Part shown: positions 33,163 to 44,443 of the stretch, piece after piece | Layout of the letters: each line of letters starts with the position of its first letter | How positions within the stretch are numbered: position 1 is the stretch's first letter | Assembly (NCBI RefSeq): GCF_022808915.1 | Contig: NZ_JAKZFS010000001.1 | Span: 310,001 to 374,000 of the forward strand | Direction: 5' to 3' | Source of the DNA: Fundidesulfovibrio terrae | GTDB lineage: Bacteria > Desulfobacterota > Desulfovibrionia > Desulfovibrionales > Desulfovibrionaceae | Length of the DNA stretch: 64,000 bases | The notes under the pieces: model-generated | The model's database searches: none | What the model was told of the DNA's origin: nothing | What the model saw: the letters and a program-made list of their open reading frames with translations, nothing else | Position numbers and translations under genes: made by a program

Positions 33163-35412
33163 TCAGGGAGCGGCGAACCCGATGACGATGGTGGTCTCGC
33201 CCGGGACCGAGTCGTCCAGGCGGATGGTCCAGCCATGGGCTTCGGCGATGAGCCGGGCCGAATAGGTGCCCAGCCCCGTGCCCCATTTCTTGCCCTCGGT
33301 GGTGTATTTCTCGAAGAAGCGCGCCCGGATGCCCTGGGGCACCTCTCCCAGGTTGCGGATGGACAGGGTGCGTCGCGCGGAGTCGAATTCCAGCCGGACC
33401 TCCGCCCCCTTGGGGGACGCCTCCAGGGCGTTCTTGACCAAATTTTCCAGCATGGTGACGCAGAGGTGCTCCTCGCCGTCCACCGTGAACCGGGCGTCCG
33501 GGAGGGGTGCCGCACCGTCCAGCATGAGGGCCCCGGACACCCCCCGGGACCCTGCGAAGGCGCTGGTTTCCTCCACCACCCGGGTCATGGTCCCGAGCAT
33601 GTCGAACGGGGTCTGCTCGCACTGGTAGGTCTTGGACTCGATCTTGTAGAGCGCCAGGGACATGTTGATGTTGCGAAGCATCCGGTAGCCGGAAGCCTGC
33701 ATCATCCGCAAAAGTTCGCGCTGCTTCTCGGTCAGGTTTTCGTGCTTGAGAAGCATGGCCGGGATGTGCACGATGCCGAGAAGCGGCGTCTTCAGGTCAT
33801 GGCGGGTGATGCGTTCCACGTCCTCGCGCAGTTGCTCCAGCTTCTTGCGCTCGGTGGCGTCCTTGAATACGGCCTGATAGGTGTCCGGGGTCACGATGCG
33901 CCCGCTGACGTCCACCGGAACGCCCCGTCCGTCCTTGGTCAGGTATACCCGTTCGGCGCGCACCACGTTTCCGGAGAGGATCTTCTCCGTGTCGATGGGC
34001 TGGGAATCGAGATTTTCCGGGAGGATCAGGTTCCGGTACGGCTTACCCTTGATTTCCTCGATGGTGTAGCCCAGAAGCTCCAGGGCCGTGGGATTGGCGT
34101 CCAGGACTGTGCCCTGGAGGTCCATGACGAAGATGCCCACGGCCGACTGCTCGTACAGCGCCCGGTGCATCTCCTCGCTCTGGCGCAGAGCCTTCTGGGC
34201 CCGCGTGCGCTTGCGGATCTCCTTTTTCAGCATGGTGTTGGCGTCGCGCAATTCGCGGGTGCGGTTCAGGACCCGCTGCTCCAGTTCGTCGTTGGCCTCG
34301 CGGAGCTCCCTCTCGTAGCGCTTGCGCTCTTCGGCGTCCTTGGCCAGGGCGTCGGCCATGCGGTCCACCGAACGCTCCAGGCGTCCCAGTTCGCCCAGGG
34401 GCGACGTGCTGCCGATGCGCGCGGACAGCCCGCCCGCCCCGACGGTTTCCGTCACCGCCACCAGCCGGTCGATACGCCGCACCAGCATGAGTTTGCCCAG
34501 AAGCCAGGAGATGGCCAGGGCCAGCACCGAGGCCGCGGCCAGAAGCCACAGGTTGCGCAACAAGAGCGCGTTGGCCACGGCCAGGCCGTGGCTCTCCGGG
34601 ATGCCCACGCTGATGTAGAGGTAGGGGGCGTCCTCCGGGCTCAGCCGAAGCCGCGCGAAGGCGTAGATGCGCCGCACGCCGTCCGCGCCTTCCAGGTGGG
34701 CGAAATCCGGGCTGTCGGGGCGGGTCATGGCCTCCCAGATGGCGGCGGGGATGGGCTGGCCCAGGAGGATTTTTTCGCTGGCAGGGGACCGGTGCAGCCG
34801 GGAGCCGTTGCGGTCGGCCACGGACACCACGGAATCGGGCGGGAGATATGCGTTCTGGAAGAGCTTGGAAATGGGGCCGAGGGGGATCGACGCCAACAGG
34901 ACGCCGACGGTGCGGCCGCCCGGGCCGCGCAGGGGGCTGGCGAACGGAAAGACCGGCTGGCCCGTGGTCATGCTGACCTGATATTCTCCCACAGTGAAGG
35001 AGCCGGAACGGAGTACTTCCTGGAAGTGCTTTCTTCCGGAGACGTTGACTTTCTCGTACGCCACGGCAGAGGCGAGCAGGTTGCCGTCCAGGTCGGCCAC
35101 AGCGATGTTGGCCAGTTCGGGGTTGTCGCGGACGAGTTCCCTGAAGAGTTCCGTAGACTCCGATCCCTGGTTCTGAAGGATGAGAGGAGTTTTGGTCAGC
35201 ACCTGGAACAACAGCTGGATGTCCCGGGTGGTCCTCTCCTGAAGTTCCGCTATGCCCTGGGCCATGAGCAAGGCGGAATTTTCGGCGTCGCGCAGGGCCT
35301 GCTTGCGGGCTTCGATCCCGGAATAGAGAATGATGCCAAGTGCCGGCAGGACCGCTGTCAGCACAAGGGTCACCAGGGCCCGGCGAATGGTGCCTGAAAA
35401 GACGAACCGCAT
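33163..35412 (-). CDS. Membrane sensor histidine kinase (Cache-HAMP-PAS-HK)
   Basis: 749 residues, start ATG 35412 after AGGAGGGG. TM helix about 12-32; extracytoplasmic dCache domain (FQEVLRSGSFTVGEYQVSM, VSVADRNGSRLH); TM about 290-310; HAMP; coiled coil; PAS (YEQSAVGIFVMDLQG); HisKA with H538 in ITRHDLKTPLLGI, a less common RHDLKTP form; HATPase with LVKNALEAS and GTGLGTY. The ATP-lid motif is shorter than in hybrid kinases and there is no receiver, so a separate regulator is needed. It lies tail-to-tail with ribE and head-to-head with ribBA. Confidence 0.9.
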   Translation of the reverse strand: MRFVFSGTIRRALVTLVLTAVLPALGIILYSGIEARKQALRDAENSALLMAQGIAELQERTTRDIQLLFQVLTKTPLILQNQGSESTELFRELVRDNPELANIAVADLDGNLLASAVAYEKVNVSGRKHFQEVLRSGSFTVGEYQVSMTTGQPVFPFASPLRGPGGRTVGVLLASIPLGPISKLFQNAYLPPDSVVSVADRNGSRLHRSPASEKILLGQPIPAAIWEAMTRPDSPDFAHLEGADGVRRIYAFARLRLSPEDAPYLYISVGIPESHGLAVANALLLRNLWLLAAASVLALAISWLLGKLMLVRRIDRLVAVTETVGAGGLSARIGSTSPLGELGRLERSVDRMADALAKDAEERKRYERELREANDELEQRVLNRTRELRDANTMLKKEIRKRTRAQKALRQSEEMHRALYEQSAVGIFVMDLQGTVLDANPTALELLGYTIEEIKGKPYRNLILPENLDSQPIDTEKILSGNVVRAERVYLTKDGRGVPVDVSGRIVTPDTYQAVFKDATERKKLEQLREDVERITRHDLKTPLLGIVHIPAMLLKHENLTEKQRELLRMMQASGYRMLRNINMSLALYKIESKTYQCEQTPFDMLGTMTRVVEETSAFAGSRGVSGALMLDGAAPLPDARFTVDGEEHLCVTMLENLVKNALEASPKGAEVRLEFDSARRTLSIRNLGEVPQGIRARFFEKYTTEGKKWGTGLGTYSARLIAEAHGWTIRLDDSVPGETTIVIGFAAP

Positions 35413-35755
35413 CTTCCCCTCCTGGAGGAGCGGCGTTGCCCGGGACGGGTTCCGGGGCGCTACGGTCGCCGAAGCTGAAGCAAGGTTGCTTTCGGAATAA
35501 ATCGCCGGTTGCGTCTCAAGATTCCGAACAAAAACATAAAAAATATCGTCCTAATTTACAGCGGTGTCAAGTTCTTACGATTCAGGCATTTAGGGCTCCG
35601 AACGGCATCCGGCGAAACGTCGCGGCGCAGCCCGGAGCGACAGGGATGGCGCTGCGCCCGCTGGCCACGGCCCGGCTTGCCCTTTTTCGCATTCCGCACT
35701 ACTGCAAAACGTTCCGGCCGACGCCATCCGCGTCCGCCTTCAGGAGGACTTTCCC
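35413..35755. other. Divergent promoter region, kinase / rib operon
   Basis: 343 bases with an AT-rich stretch at 35519-35567 and GC-rich arms. No RFN element or ORF is supported. Promoters for both directions should lie in the AT-rich part. Confidence 0.45.
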
Positions 35756-36973
35756 ATGCCCCTTTGCACCACCGAGGAAGCAATCGAGGAGATCCGCCAG
35801 GGTAAAATGATCATCCTGGTGGACGACGAGGATCGTGAGAACGAGGGCGACCTGACCATCGCCGCCGAAAAGGTCACGCCCGAAATCATCAATTTCATGG
35901 CCGTGCACGGCCGTGGCCTCATCTGCCTGCCCATGTCGTCCGATTGGATCGACAAGCTGAAGCTCCCCATGATGACCAACCAGAACCAGTCCCAGTTCGG
36001 AACCGGGTTCACAGTAAGCATCGAGGCCCGCGTGGGCGTCACCACGGGCATCTCGGCCTACGACCGCGCCACCACGATCCTCACCGCCGTGGCCGACGAC
36101 GTCAAGGCCGAGGACATCGTCTCCCCCGGCCATATCTTCCCCCTGCGGGCCAAGGACGGCGGCGTGCTGGTGCGCGCCGGACAGACCGAGGGCAGCGTGG
36201 ACCTGTCCAGGCTTGCGGGCCTCAAGCCCTGTGCGGTCATCTGCGAGATCATGCGCGAGGACGGCAACATGGCCCGCATGCCGGACCTCATCGAATTCGC
36301 CAAGACCCACGGCCTCAAGATCGCCTCCATCGCGGACCTCATCCGCTACCGCATGCGCTTCGGACACCTCAGCGTGAACAAGGTGGCCGAGGCCGAGCTG
36401 CCCACCTGCTACGGCGAGGGGTTCAAGGTCATCGCCTTCGAGACCGACGAGGACAACGCCAAGACCCACGTGGCCATCGTCAAGGGCAAGATCACCCCTG
36501 GCGAGCCCACCCTGGTGCGCGTGCACTCCGAGTGCCTCACCGGCGACGTGTTGGGCTCGCTTCGCTGCGACTGCGGCGGCCAGCTCCAGCAGGCCCTGCG
36601 CATGATCGACCGCGAAGGTTCGGGCGTGGTGCTCTACATGCGCCAGGAAGGCCGGGGAATCGGCCTGGCCAACAAGATCAAGGCCTACGCCCTGCAGGAC
36701 CAGGGGCTGGACACCGTGGAGGCCAACCGCAAGCTCGGCTTCAAGGCCGACCTGCGCGACTACGGCATCGGCGCCCAGATGCTGGTGGCCCTGGGCGTGA
36801 CCAAGATGCGCCTCATGACCAACAACCCCAAGAAGATCGTGGGGCTCGAGGGCTACGGCCTCGAGGTGGTGGAGCGCGTGCCCATCGAGATGAACGCCTG
36901 CGAGACCAACATCGACTACCTGCTCACCAAGAAGGAAAAGATGGGCCACATGCTCAATCTTGAGAACAAATAA
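35756..36973 (+). CDS. ribBA: Bifunctional 3,4-dihydroxy-2-butanone-4-phosphate synthase / GTP cyclohydrolase II
   Basis: 405 residues, behind AGGAGG. The N-terminal half makes the four-carbon unit from ribulose-5-phosphate ([11 protein letters not shown] acidic metal site; [19 protein letters not shown]). The C-terminal half opens GTP (zinc ligands in [41 protein letters not shown]). Both catalytic sets appear complete. First gene of a five-gene run with ribH, nusB and leuS. Confidence 0.96.
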   Translation: MPLCTTEEAIEEIRQGKMIILVDDEDRENEGDLTIAAEKVTPEIINFMAVHGRGLICLPMSSDWIDKLKLPMMTNQNQSQFGTGFTVSIEARVGVTTGISAYDRATTILTAVADDVKAEDIVSPGHIFPLRAKDGGVLVRAGQTEGSVDLSRLAGLKPCAVICEIMREDGNMARMPDLIEFAKTHGLKIASIADLIRYRMRFGHLSVNKVAEAELPTCYGEGFKVIAFETDEDNAKTHVAIVKGKITPGEPTLVRVHSECLTGDVLGSLRCDCGGQLQQALRMIDREGSGVVLYMRQEGRGIGLANKIKAYALQDQGLDTVEANRKLGFKADLRDYGIGAQMLVALGVTKMRLMTNNPKKIVGLEGYGLEVVERVPIEMNACETNIDYLLTKKEKMGHMLNLENK

Positions 36974-36983
36974 GGAACCCGCC

Positions 36984-37454
36984 ATGCAGCACATCCGCAC
37001 CATCGAAGGCCAGATGACGGCCAAGGGCCTCAAGTTCGCCATCCTTGCGGCGCGCTTCAACGACACCATCGTGGACCGCCTGGTGGGCGGCGCGGTGGAC
37101 TACCTCGTCCGCCATGGGGCCGAGCGCGAGGACCTGACCATCGTGCGCGTCCCCGGCGCCTTTGAGATGCCGCTGGCCGCCAAGAAGCTGGCCGCCTCCG
37201 GCAGGTACGCCGCCGTCGTCTGCCTGGGCGCGGTGGTCCGGGGCCACACCCCCCACTTCGACTTCGTGGCCGGGGAGTGCACCAAGGGCCTGGCCCAGGT
37301 GGGCCTGGAGTTCGGCGTGCCCATCGGCTTCGGCCTGCTGACCACCGACAACCTGGAGCAGGCCATCGAGCGCGCCGGAACCAAGGCAGGCAACAAGGGC
37401 GTGGAAGCCGCCTCCGCCGCCCTGGAACTGGTGCGGGTCCTGGAGCAGATCTAG
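36984..37454 (+). CDS. ribH: 6,7-Dimethyl-8-ribityllumazine synthase
   Basis: 156 residues, AAGGA upstream, ten bases after ribBA. Joins the pyrimidine and four-carbon units to lumazine, the substrate of RibE. Substrate-binding [40 protein letters not shown] (catalytic His) and FGLLTTDN are all present. Ends in TAG that overlaps the nusB GTG. Confidence 0.96.
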   Translation: MQHIRTIEGQMTAKGLKFAILAARFNDTIVDRLVGGAVDYLVRHGAEREDLTIVRVPGAFEMPLAAKKLAASGRYAAVVCLGAVVRGHTPHFDFVAGECTKGLAQVGLEFGVPIGFGLLTTDNLEQAIERAGTKAGNKGVEAASAALELVRVLEQI

Positions 37455-37933
37455 TGTCAGGACCCCAGACCCCCAGGCGCAAGGCCCGCCGGCGCGCCTT
37501 CCAGGTGCTCTACGGCTTCGAGTTCGAGCCCCCGGTCAACGACCGGGCGCTGAAGAAGGCCGTGGAGGACGCTCCCATGGACCCGGACATGCCCGAGTCG
37601 GGTGACGCCTACGTTCAGGAGCTGGTTTCCGGCGTCTGGAACGGCCGCGACGAGCTGGACAAGCTCGTGCAGCAGCACTCCCAGAACTGGAAGATCGGGC
37701 GCATCGCCAAGGTGGAGCTGACCATCCTGCGCCTGGCCCTGTACGAGATCCTGCACGTTGCCGACATCCCCCTGCGCGTGGCCCTGAACGAGGCCGTGGA
37801 GCTGGCCAAGGAGTTCGGCGACGAGAACTCGCCGGGCTTCGTCAACGGCATCCTGGACGCCGTGGCCAAGGCCGTGGACCAGGGCAAGTTCGAAGTGAAG
37901 AAAGACCTCTCCAAGAACAAAGAAGAAGCCTGA
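37454..37933 (+). CDS. nusB: Transcription antitermination factor NusB
   Basis: 159 residues, start GTG 37454, which shares one base with the ribH stop (TAGTG), so it is translationally coupled. An all-helical RNA-binding protein for rRNA antitermination with Nus[45 protein letters not shown] and [11 protein letters not shown] are the family blocks. A Lys/Glu tail ends the protein. ribH-nusB linkage is widespread in bacteria. Confidence 0.93.
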   Translation: MSGPQTPRRKARRRAFQVLYGFEFEPPVNDRALKKAVEDAPMDPDMPESGDAYVQELVSGVWNGRDELDKLVQQHSQNWKIGRIAKVELTILRLALYEILHVADIPLRVALNEAVELAKEFGDENSPGFVNGILDAVAKAVDQGKFEVKKDLSKNKEEA

Positions 37934-37934
37934 G

Positions 37935-40424
<2,490 letters not shown>

Positions 40425-40447
40425 CCGGCTCGTTCAGACAAATGATG

Positions 40448-40484
40448 AAGCCCTCGGACGAGTGATCGTCCGGGGGCTTTTTTT
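40448..40484 (+). terminator. Strong terminator of leuS
   Basis: 14-bp stem AAGCCCTCGGACGA / TCGTCCGGGGGCTT (one G-T pair), GTGA loop, then TTTTTTT. A 33-nt near copy (30 of 33 identical) occurs at 42502-42534 on the other side of the metallopeptidase islet. Confidence 0.95.
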
Positions 40485-40571
40485 CATTCTTTTGCCCACA
40501 TAGCGCTATATGGGGTGAAAGAAATGATCGCCTGCATACAATCCTCCGGAAAAATCCAAGGAGGAGAGGGT

Positions 40572-41615
40572 ATGTTTTTCAATCTTTTCGGTTCAAACCC
40601 CGACGGCCAGGAGCAGGACGAGGGCGGAACAGTCCCCGGCGGCCAGCCGTATGGAGCAAACGACCTTCTTGCCCGGCAACCGGATGACGGAGTGCAGAGC
40701 GTGTTCCGGACACTTCCCGGCCAGCCTGAACCGCATCCGGACGATCCGCCGTCCCTGGACGAGTATCCTTACGGCAGGCCGCCGCTCACTCCGGAACAGT
40801 CCCGCCGGGGCTACGCGAAGTTGTTTGGAGTCGATCCCTCCGCACTGAATGCGGACAGATTGGGGTTAGAACGTCCGGATGCCTGGCAACCGCTTCGCAG
40901 CACCGAGGACACCGGTCATGATGGCAATTACTCCATGGACACCCGTTTCGGGTATGGCGGATCGGAAGCCGGTGGAGATGGCTCAAGCTTTCAAGCAAGG
41001 CAGACCGCGTACAGTGGGCAAGCCTCGCGGCAGGATGACGGTGGCAATGCCTCAACCGCCAGTGGACAGGATGCCCCTGCCGCCCGGCAACTTGCGGACA
41101 ATGCCCAGTATGGCGCGGTGGATGGGGGCGGCGGTTCGGAAAGCAACAGCCAAACTCAGGGAGATGGTTCCAAGCAACCAAGCTCCTATTCGAGAAAGCT
41201 GACCGACAAGGAGAAGTACTATCTTCGGGGTGCAGGTTATGATGACGACTTGCTCGACAACATAACGATACATAGTGGCAAGTCTCATCCTGTTCTCGCA
41301 TTCAGCCGTCAAAGCGCGGTCACGCCGAATGCCAACGAAATTTACATGCGTGCTGGAGTGGATAAGCCTGACAGCACAGATCTAGACGATCTTGAATTCT
41401 TGGCCCACGAGCTTCATCATGCCGTGCAATATCAGAATGGCATGACGAAGTGGGGCTATGTGTTTAAAGGTGATAGCGTCACTCATGATGACAATAAATA
41501 CGAAAAAGAGGCCATGGCCCGCGCGGCCCAAGCCAGGGAAGCGATAAAGCAGCTGAGGCTACAAGAAATCCGAAAGGAGTATGGGGCAAATCCAGACGGA
41601 ACATTTGACAACTGA
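40572..41615 (+). CDS. Secreted-effector-like zinc metallopeptidase (HELHH)
   Basis: 347 residues from ATG 40572 after GGAGGAGAGG; an in-frame GTG at 40515 is less likely. Residues 1-215 are low-complexity, rich in Gly, Ser, Gln, Asp and Pro with no signal peptide, the look of a disordered delivery or linker segment. The C-terminal domain has LAHELHHAVQYQNG (HExxH zinc site) after NEIYMRAGVD and a later Glu-rich helix YEKEAMARAAQ that could give the third ligand. This resembles DUF4157-type peptidases found in contractile-injection and polymorphic-toxin effectors. Followed by a secreted small protein that may protect the producer. Confidence 0.65.
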   Translation: MFFNLFGSNPDGQEQDEGGTVPGGQPYGANDLLARQPDDGVQSVFRTLPGQPEPHPDDPPSLDEYPYGRPPLTPEQSRRGYAKLFGVDPSALNADRLGLERPDAWQPLRSTEDTGHDGNYSMDTRFGYGGSEAGGDGSSFQARQTAYSGQASRQDDGGNASTASGQDAPAARQLADNAQYGAVDGGGGSESNSQTQGDGSKQPSSYSRKLTDKEKYYLRGAGYDDDLLDNITIHSGKSHPVLAFSRQSAVTPNANEIYMRAGVDKPDSTDLDDLEFLAHELHHAVQYQNGMTKWGYVFKGDSVTHDDNKYEKEAMARAAQAREAIKQLRLQEIRKEYGANPDGTFDN

Positions 41616-41641
41616 CAAAAAATTGATCATTCTATTTATGG

Positions 41642-41674
41642 GCACTCCGCACGGAATTCATCCGTGCGGAGTGC
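41642..41674 (+). terminator. Perfect hairpin between islet genes
   Basis: 14-bp perfect stem GCACTCCGCACGGA / TCCGTGCGGAGTGC with a 5-nt loop, 26 bases after the metallopeptidase stop. No T-tract follows. Confidence 0.55.
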
Positions 41675-41722
41675 TCATACGATGTTGAAGGATGATGGGT
41701 TCCATCGTGAGGATAGAATAGT

Positions 41723-42391
41723 ATGCACCAAGAACGTATGACGCTACACAAAATCGTGGCTTTGCACGTGCTGTTGTTTTGTGTTTTGTCTGCAGTCTGT
41801 CCGTCAATTTCCACGGCGTTTATATTGGACAGGAAAGATGGCCTGTCTTATTGCCCGGGTGAAAATGCTGACAATAATAAGCAAAAAGTTGACATTTCAT
41901 GTTTGAATGACGAACATTATGATGTTTTAAAATTGTCAAAACAAGAGGTAGCTGGCAAAGTTAAAGCAATGAACATTGATCATGTTATTGATCTGTATTT
42001 GTGTGCATGGCAGGCACGTTTGGAAGATCAGTGGCAGGCAGTGGCAGAATATGTGTTTGATAATGTTCCTGTTAACTTGGATTATCTCATGCATCGTCTG
42101 GAATTGGAGAGCGATGATGATCGCGTTGCTGTTTTATTGGTGATATTCGCTTTTTATGGTTTTGATTATTATTTTAATAAAATGAAGACTGGTCAAGATT
42201 CTCCAGCATACGATGACCTCATTTTCAGCGGGGACAAGGCGAGATTTCTCGTAGCAAAGGCGGAAGCAATCAAGGATTGCGGGCAGAGAAATTTTCTCCT
42301 GGACTACCTGATCCCATTGCTGCCCTATGATGAAGCCATGGCAAAGCAAGAGAAACGAGAAGAAGAGGCTCGGAAACAGTCCGGGAAATAG
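41723..42391 (+). CDS. Exported hypothetical protein, possible immunity partner
   Basis: 222 residues, after GAGGATAG. The N-terminus (TLHKIVALHVLLFCVLSAVC...STA) is a signal peptide, so the mature protein should act outside the inner membrane. The rest is helical and acidic with two Cys pairs (CPGENADNNKQKVDISC and CAWQ/CGQ), ending in a charged tail. Codon use and base composition are clearly AT-richer than surrounding genes. No family recognised. Placement 108 bases after a putative secreted peptidase suggests an immunity or chaperone role, but nothing in the sequence proves it. Confidence 0.6.
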   Translation: MHQERMTLHKIVALHVLLFCVLSAVCPSISTAFILDRKDGLSYCPGENADNNKQKVDISCLNDEHYDVLKLSKQEVAGKVKAMNIDHVIDLYLCAWQARLEDQWQAVAEYVFDNVPVNLDYLMHRLELESDDDRVAVLLVIFAFYGFDYYFNKMKTGQDSPAYDDLIFSGDKARFLVAKAEAIKDCGQRNFLLDYLIPLLPYDEAMAKQEKREEEARKQSGK

Positions 42392-42500
42392 ACCGGCAAG
42401 AAAACGGCGCTCCTCCCTTTCCGCTTGTGCTAGGCATCGCGATCTCACGAACGGGCGGACACTTCGGGGCGCCGCCGCGCTGAGGGCTGTCGACAAGAAC

Positions 42501-42534
42501 AAAGCCCCCGGACGAGCGCTCGTCCGGGGGCTTT
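42501..42534. terminator. Palindromic bidirectional terminator
   Basis: Perfect 34-bp palindrome (AAAGCCCCCGGACGAG and its complement) with AAA on one side and TTT on the other. It lies between the convergent genes at 41723 and 42579 and is a near copy of the leuS terminator. Confidence 0.85.
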
Positions 42535-42578
42535 CTCATGAGGCAGGCCGGGTGTGGGGTCCGGCTGCCGGGTGCGCA

Positions 42579-43580
42579 CTAGAAATCCTTGACCTCCAGG
42601 TACACCAGGGTCTGGTTGAGCAGCTGGTAGGCGATCTCGCCGAAGGTGACCGGGCCGATGAACGGGTCGGTCTTTTTGCCCTCCAGCTCGGAATAGAGAT
42701 AGTTGAGGATGCAGTTGCAGGAGAAGACCACCTTGTCGGTGTCGCCGCCGCACTCCTTGCCCAGGCACTCCTGGAAGGTCTTCACGTAATCGGCCACCGG
42801 CTTGGCGTGCTTGTAGCGGATGCCGCTGAACACGGGCGCGTAGAACTTCACCGTGCCTTCGGCCTCGTCGATGCCCTGGAAGCTGATGTTAACCATGACA
42901 CCGTAGTAGTCGGCCACCAGGGGCAGCTTGGTGTCCAGCTTGTTTTTCAGCAAGTAGGCGGCGAAGTCGCGCTTCTCGCCGTTGACCAGGACGTCCTTGG
43001 AGGCGAAGCCGTCGTGGTTGAAGGTCAGGATGTCGCCGTCGCCCTGCTCGAAGAGGTTGATGATGCCGATCTCGGCCAGCTTGTTCGGAGGCAGTTCGGC
43101 CTGCAGCACCAGGGCTCCGTCCTCCACCACGTCGCCGGTCATGCCGTTGAAGACCTTTGGGGTCCTCTTGCCGAGGTCGTCCAGGTGGACGCCCGCGATC
43201 CATCCGATCAGGGGCCTCACGCCGAACGACTTGTAGTTGGGGGCGTTCAGGGCGAAGGCCAGGTGGGTGGGGCTGGAGGCCGGGATCACGATGAAGCTGA
43301 ACCCGTGCTTGGGACCCTCGGCGTACACCCGGGCCAGGGTGTTCTGGTCGTATTGGGCGATGGCCACGTCGGCCACGATATCGGTGATGTCGGTTGCGAA
43401 GACCAGCTCGCGGGAGACAAGTCCGCCCCGTTCGTGGGATATGAAATAGGGGATGGTCCCGGCCAGCCAGTTCCCCTTGGGAAGCTGGCGCAGCGCGTCC
43501 TCGTCTCCGGCGAGAAGCAGGATCCGTCCTTCCGCAATCTTCCGCCTGGCGTCCTCGATGCTCAAGATTTCCTGGCGCAT
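42579..43580 (-). CDS. FIST-C-like domain protein
   Basis: 333 residues from ATG 43580 (GGAGGAAG). The C-terminal half matches the FIST_C outline: KVVFSCNCILNYLYSELEGK then PFIGPVTFGEIAYQLLNQTLVYL, with the Cys in FSCNC and the GEI loop. The N-terminal half contains SPTHLAFALNAPNYKSF and GWIAGVHLDDLG. FIST domains bind small ligands, probably amino acids, in signal transduction proteins; here the domain is free-standing. It follows a 77-residue partner by ten bases. Assignment is from motif shape and needs a profile search. Confidence 0.5.
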   Translation of the reverse strand: MRQEILSIEDARRKIAEGRILLLAGDEDALRQLPKGNWLAGTIPYFISHERGGLVSRELVFATDITDIVADVAIAQYDQNTLARVYAEGPKHGFSFIVIPASSPTHLAFALNAPNYKSFGVRPLIGWIAGVHLDDLGKRTPKVFNGMTGDVVEDGALVLQAELPPNKLAEIGIINLFEQGDGDILTFNHDGFASKDVLVNGEKRDFAAYLLKNKLDTKLPLVADYYGVMVNISFQGIDEAEGTVKFYAPVFSGIRYKHAKPVADYVKTFQECLGKECGGDTDKVVFSCNCILNYLYSELEGKKTDPFIGPVTFGEIAYQLLNQTLVYLEVKDF

Positions 43581-43590
43581 GGCTTCCTCC

Positions 43591-43824
43591 CTACCCGAAG
43601 ATGGTTTTGAGATCTTCCTGGACACTCGGAACGTGTGCGTTCTGCGCAAGAAGATTGTGCAGTTGCTCTACGCCCGACGACACATTGTCCGGGGAGGGGT
43701 TGTCCTTGATGGAGCGCGTCAGGCGCCCCAGAAGGATCTTCGCGGCGAGAAATTTGAGCGTGTACGTCTTCTTGCCGGTCACGATGTCTTGCCAACCCTT
43801 GTTGCTCTTGCTCGGCACATCCAT
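43591..43824 (-). CDS. Small hypothetical protein upstream of FIST-like gene
   Basis: 77 residues from ATG 43824 with AAGGAGG. Begins MDVPSKSNKGWQDIVTGKK, then a helical, basic-amphipathic segment (TLKFLAAKILLGRLTRSIK). No signal peptide or Cys. Ten bases before the FIST-like gene on the same strand, so they form an operon; the partner's ligand-binding role suggests this is an accessory or adaptor. Family unknown. Confidence 0.6.
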   Translation of the reverse strand: MDVPSKSNKGWQDIVTGKKTYTLKFLAAKILLGRLTRSIKDNPSPDNVSSGVEQLHNLLAQNAHVPSVQEDLKTIFG

Positions 43825-44443
43825 TGTATACCTCCTTGCGTATTCGATCCGACCATGCGGCGGGCGGTGGCGGTCAGCTCGTCCGCTCGGCATTGGCCGC
43901 CGCGCCTCGCACTCAGAAGAAGAGCAAGGAGCGGGCCTGGGAGAATAGTGCGCAATGACGGGGTGTTGCGAGGGAGCTTTTTGCGAAGTGTTCCTACGGA
44001 AAGTAAAAATGACCCGTCAGGTAGGGATACCCGCAGGTGACAAACGGAGGCGGGATCATGATGGTCAATGGTTGCGGGCGATTGCCGCTCGGGTGAGCAC
44101 CGGCGTCCCCTCACGGGCAGAGGGGACAAAATGACACGCGAAAGATATGGGATCGTGACAAAAATGACCCAGAAAGAAACAAACCGGTGATCGAAACGCG
44201 CCCAAACGCGCCATGACCGGCGAAAGTGAGCATATCGCCGGATAGACGGGCAGCGGGTAGTTCCCCCGCCGCCTTGGATGGCGAAGGCGCGGCCCGCCGG
44301 GACGATACTCCTTGCTTTCCCCTGAAAACGGGCGTTCTATCCCGCCCCGTGTCGGCGGCCCGACAGCATTTCGTGCCGACCGGGCATATGCCGGGCCGAA
44401 GTTTCACAGGGGGAGGCGACCGCCTACACGGGGAGTTGTCCGC
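43825..44443. other. Divergent intergenic region with repeated motif
   Basis: About 620 bases without a supported gene between two divergent operons. A short motif (A)AAAATGAC(C/A)C occurs three times: 44005-44015, 44127-44137 and 44160-44170. The second and third flank an AT-richer patch. An 8-bp hairpin (GTCCCCTC / GAGGGGAC, 44105-44127) is present. These could be binding sites controlling either direction. Confidence 0.4.

Noticed and set aside
37277-37453. N-terminal extension of nusB overlapping ribH
   Set aside because: The in-frame extension is an out-of-frame reading of ribH; the GTG at 37454 gives the normal NusB N-terminus.
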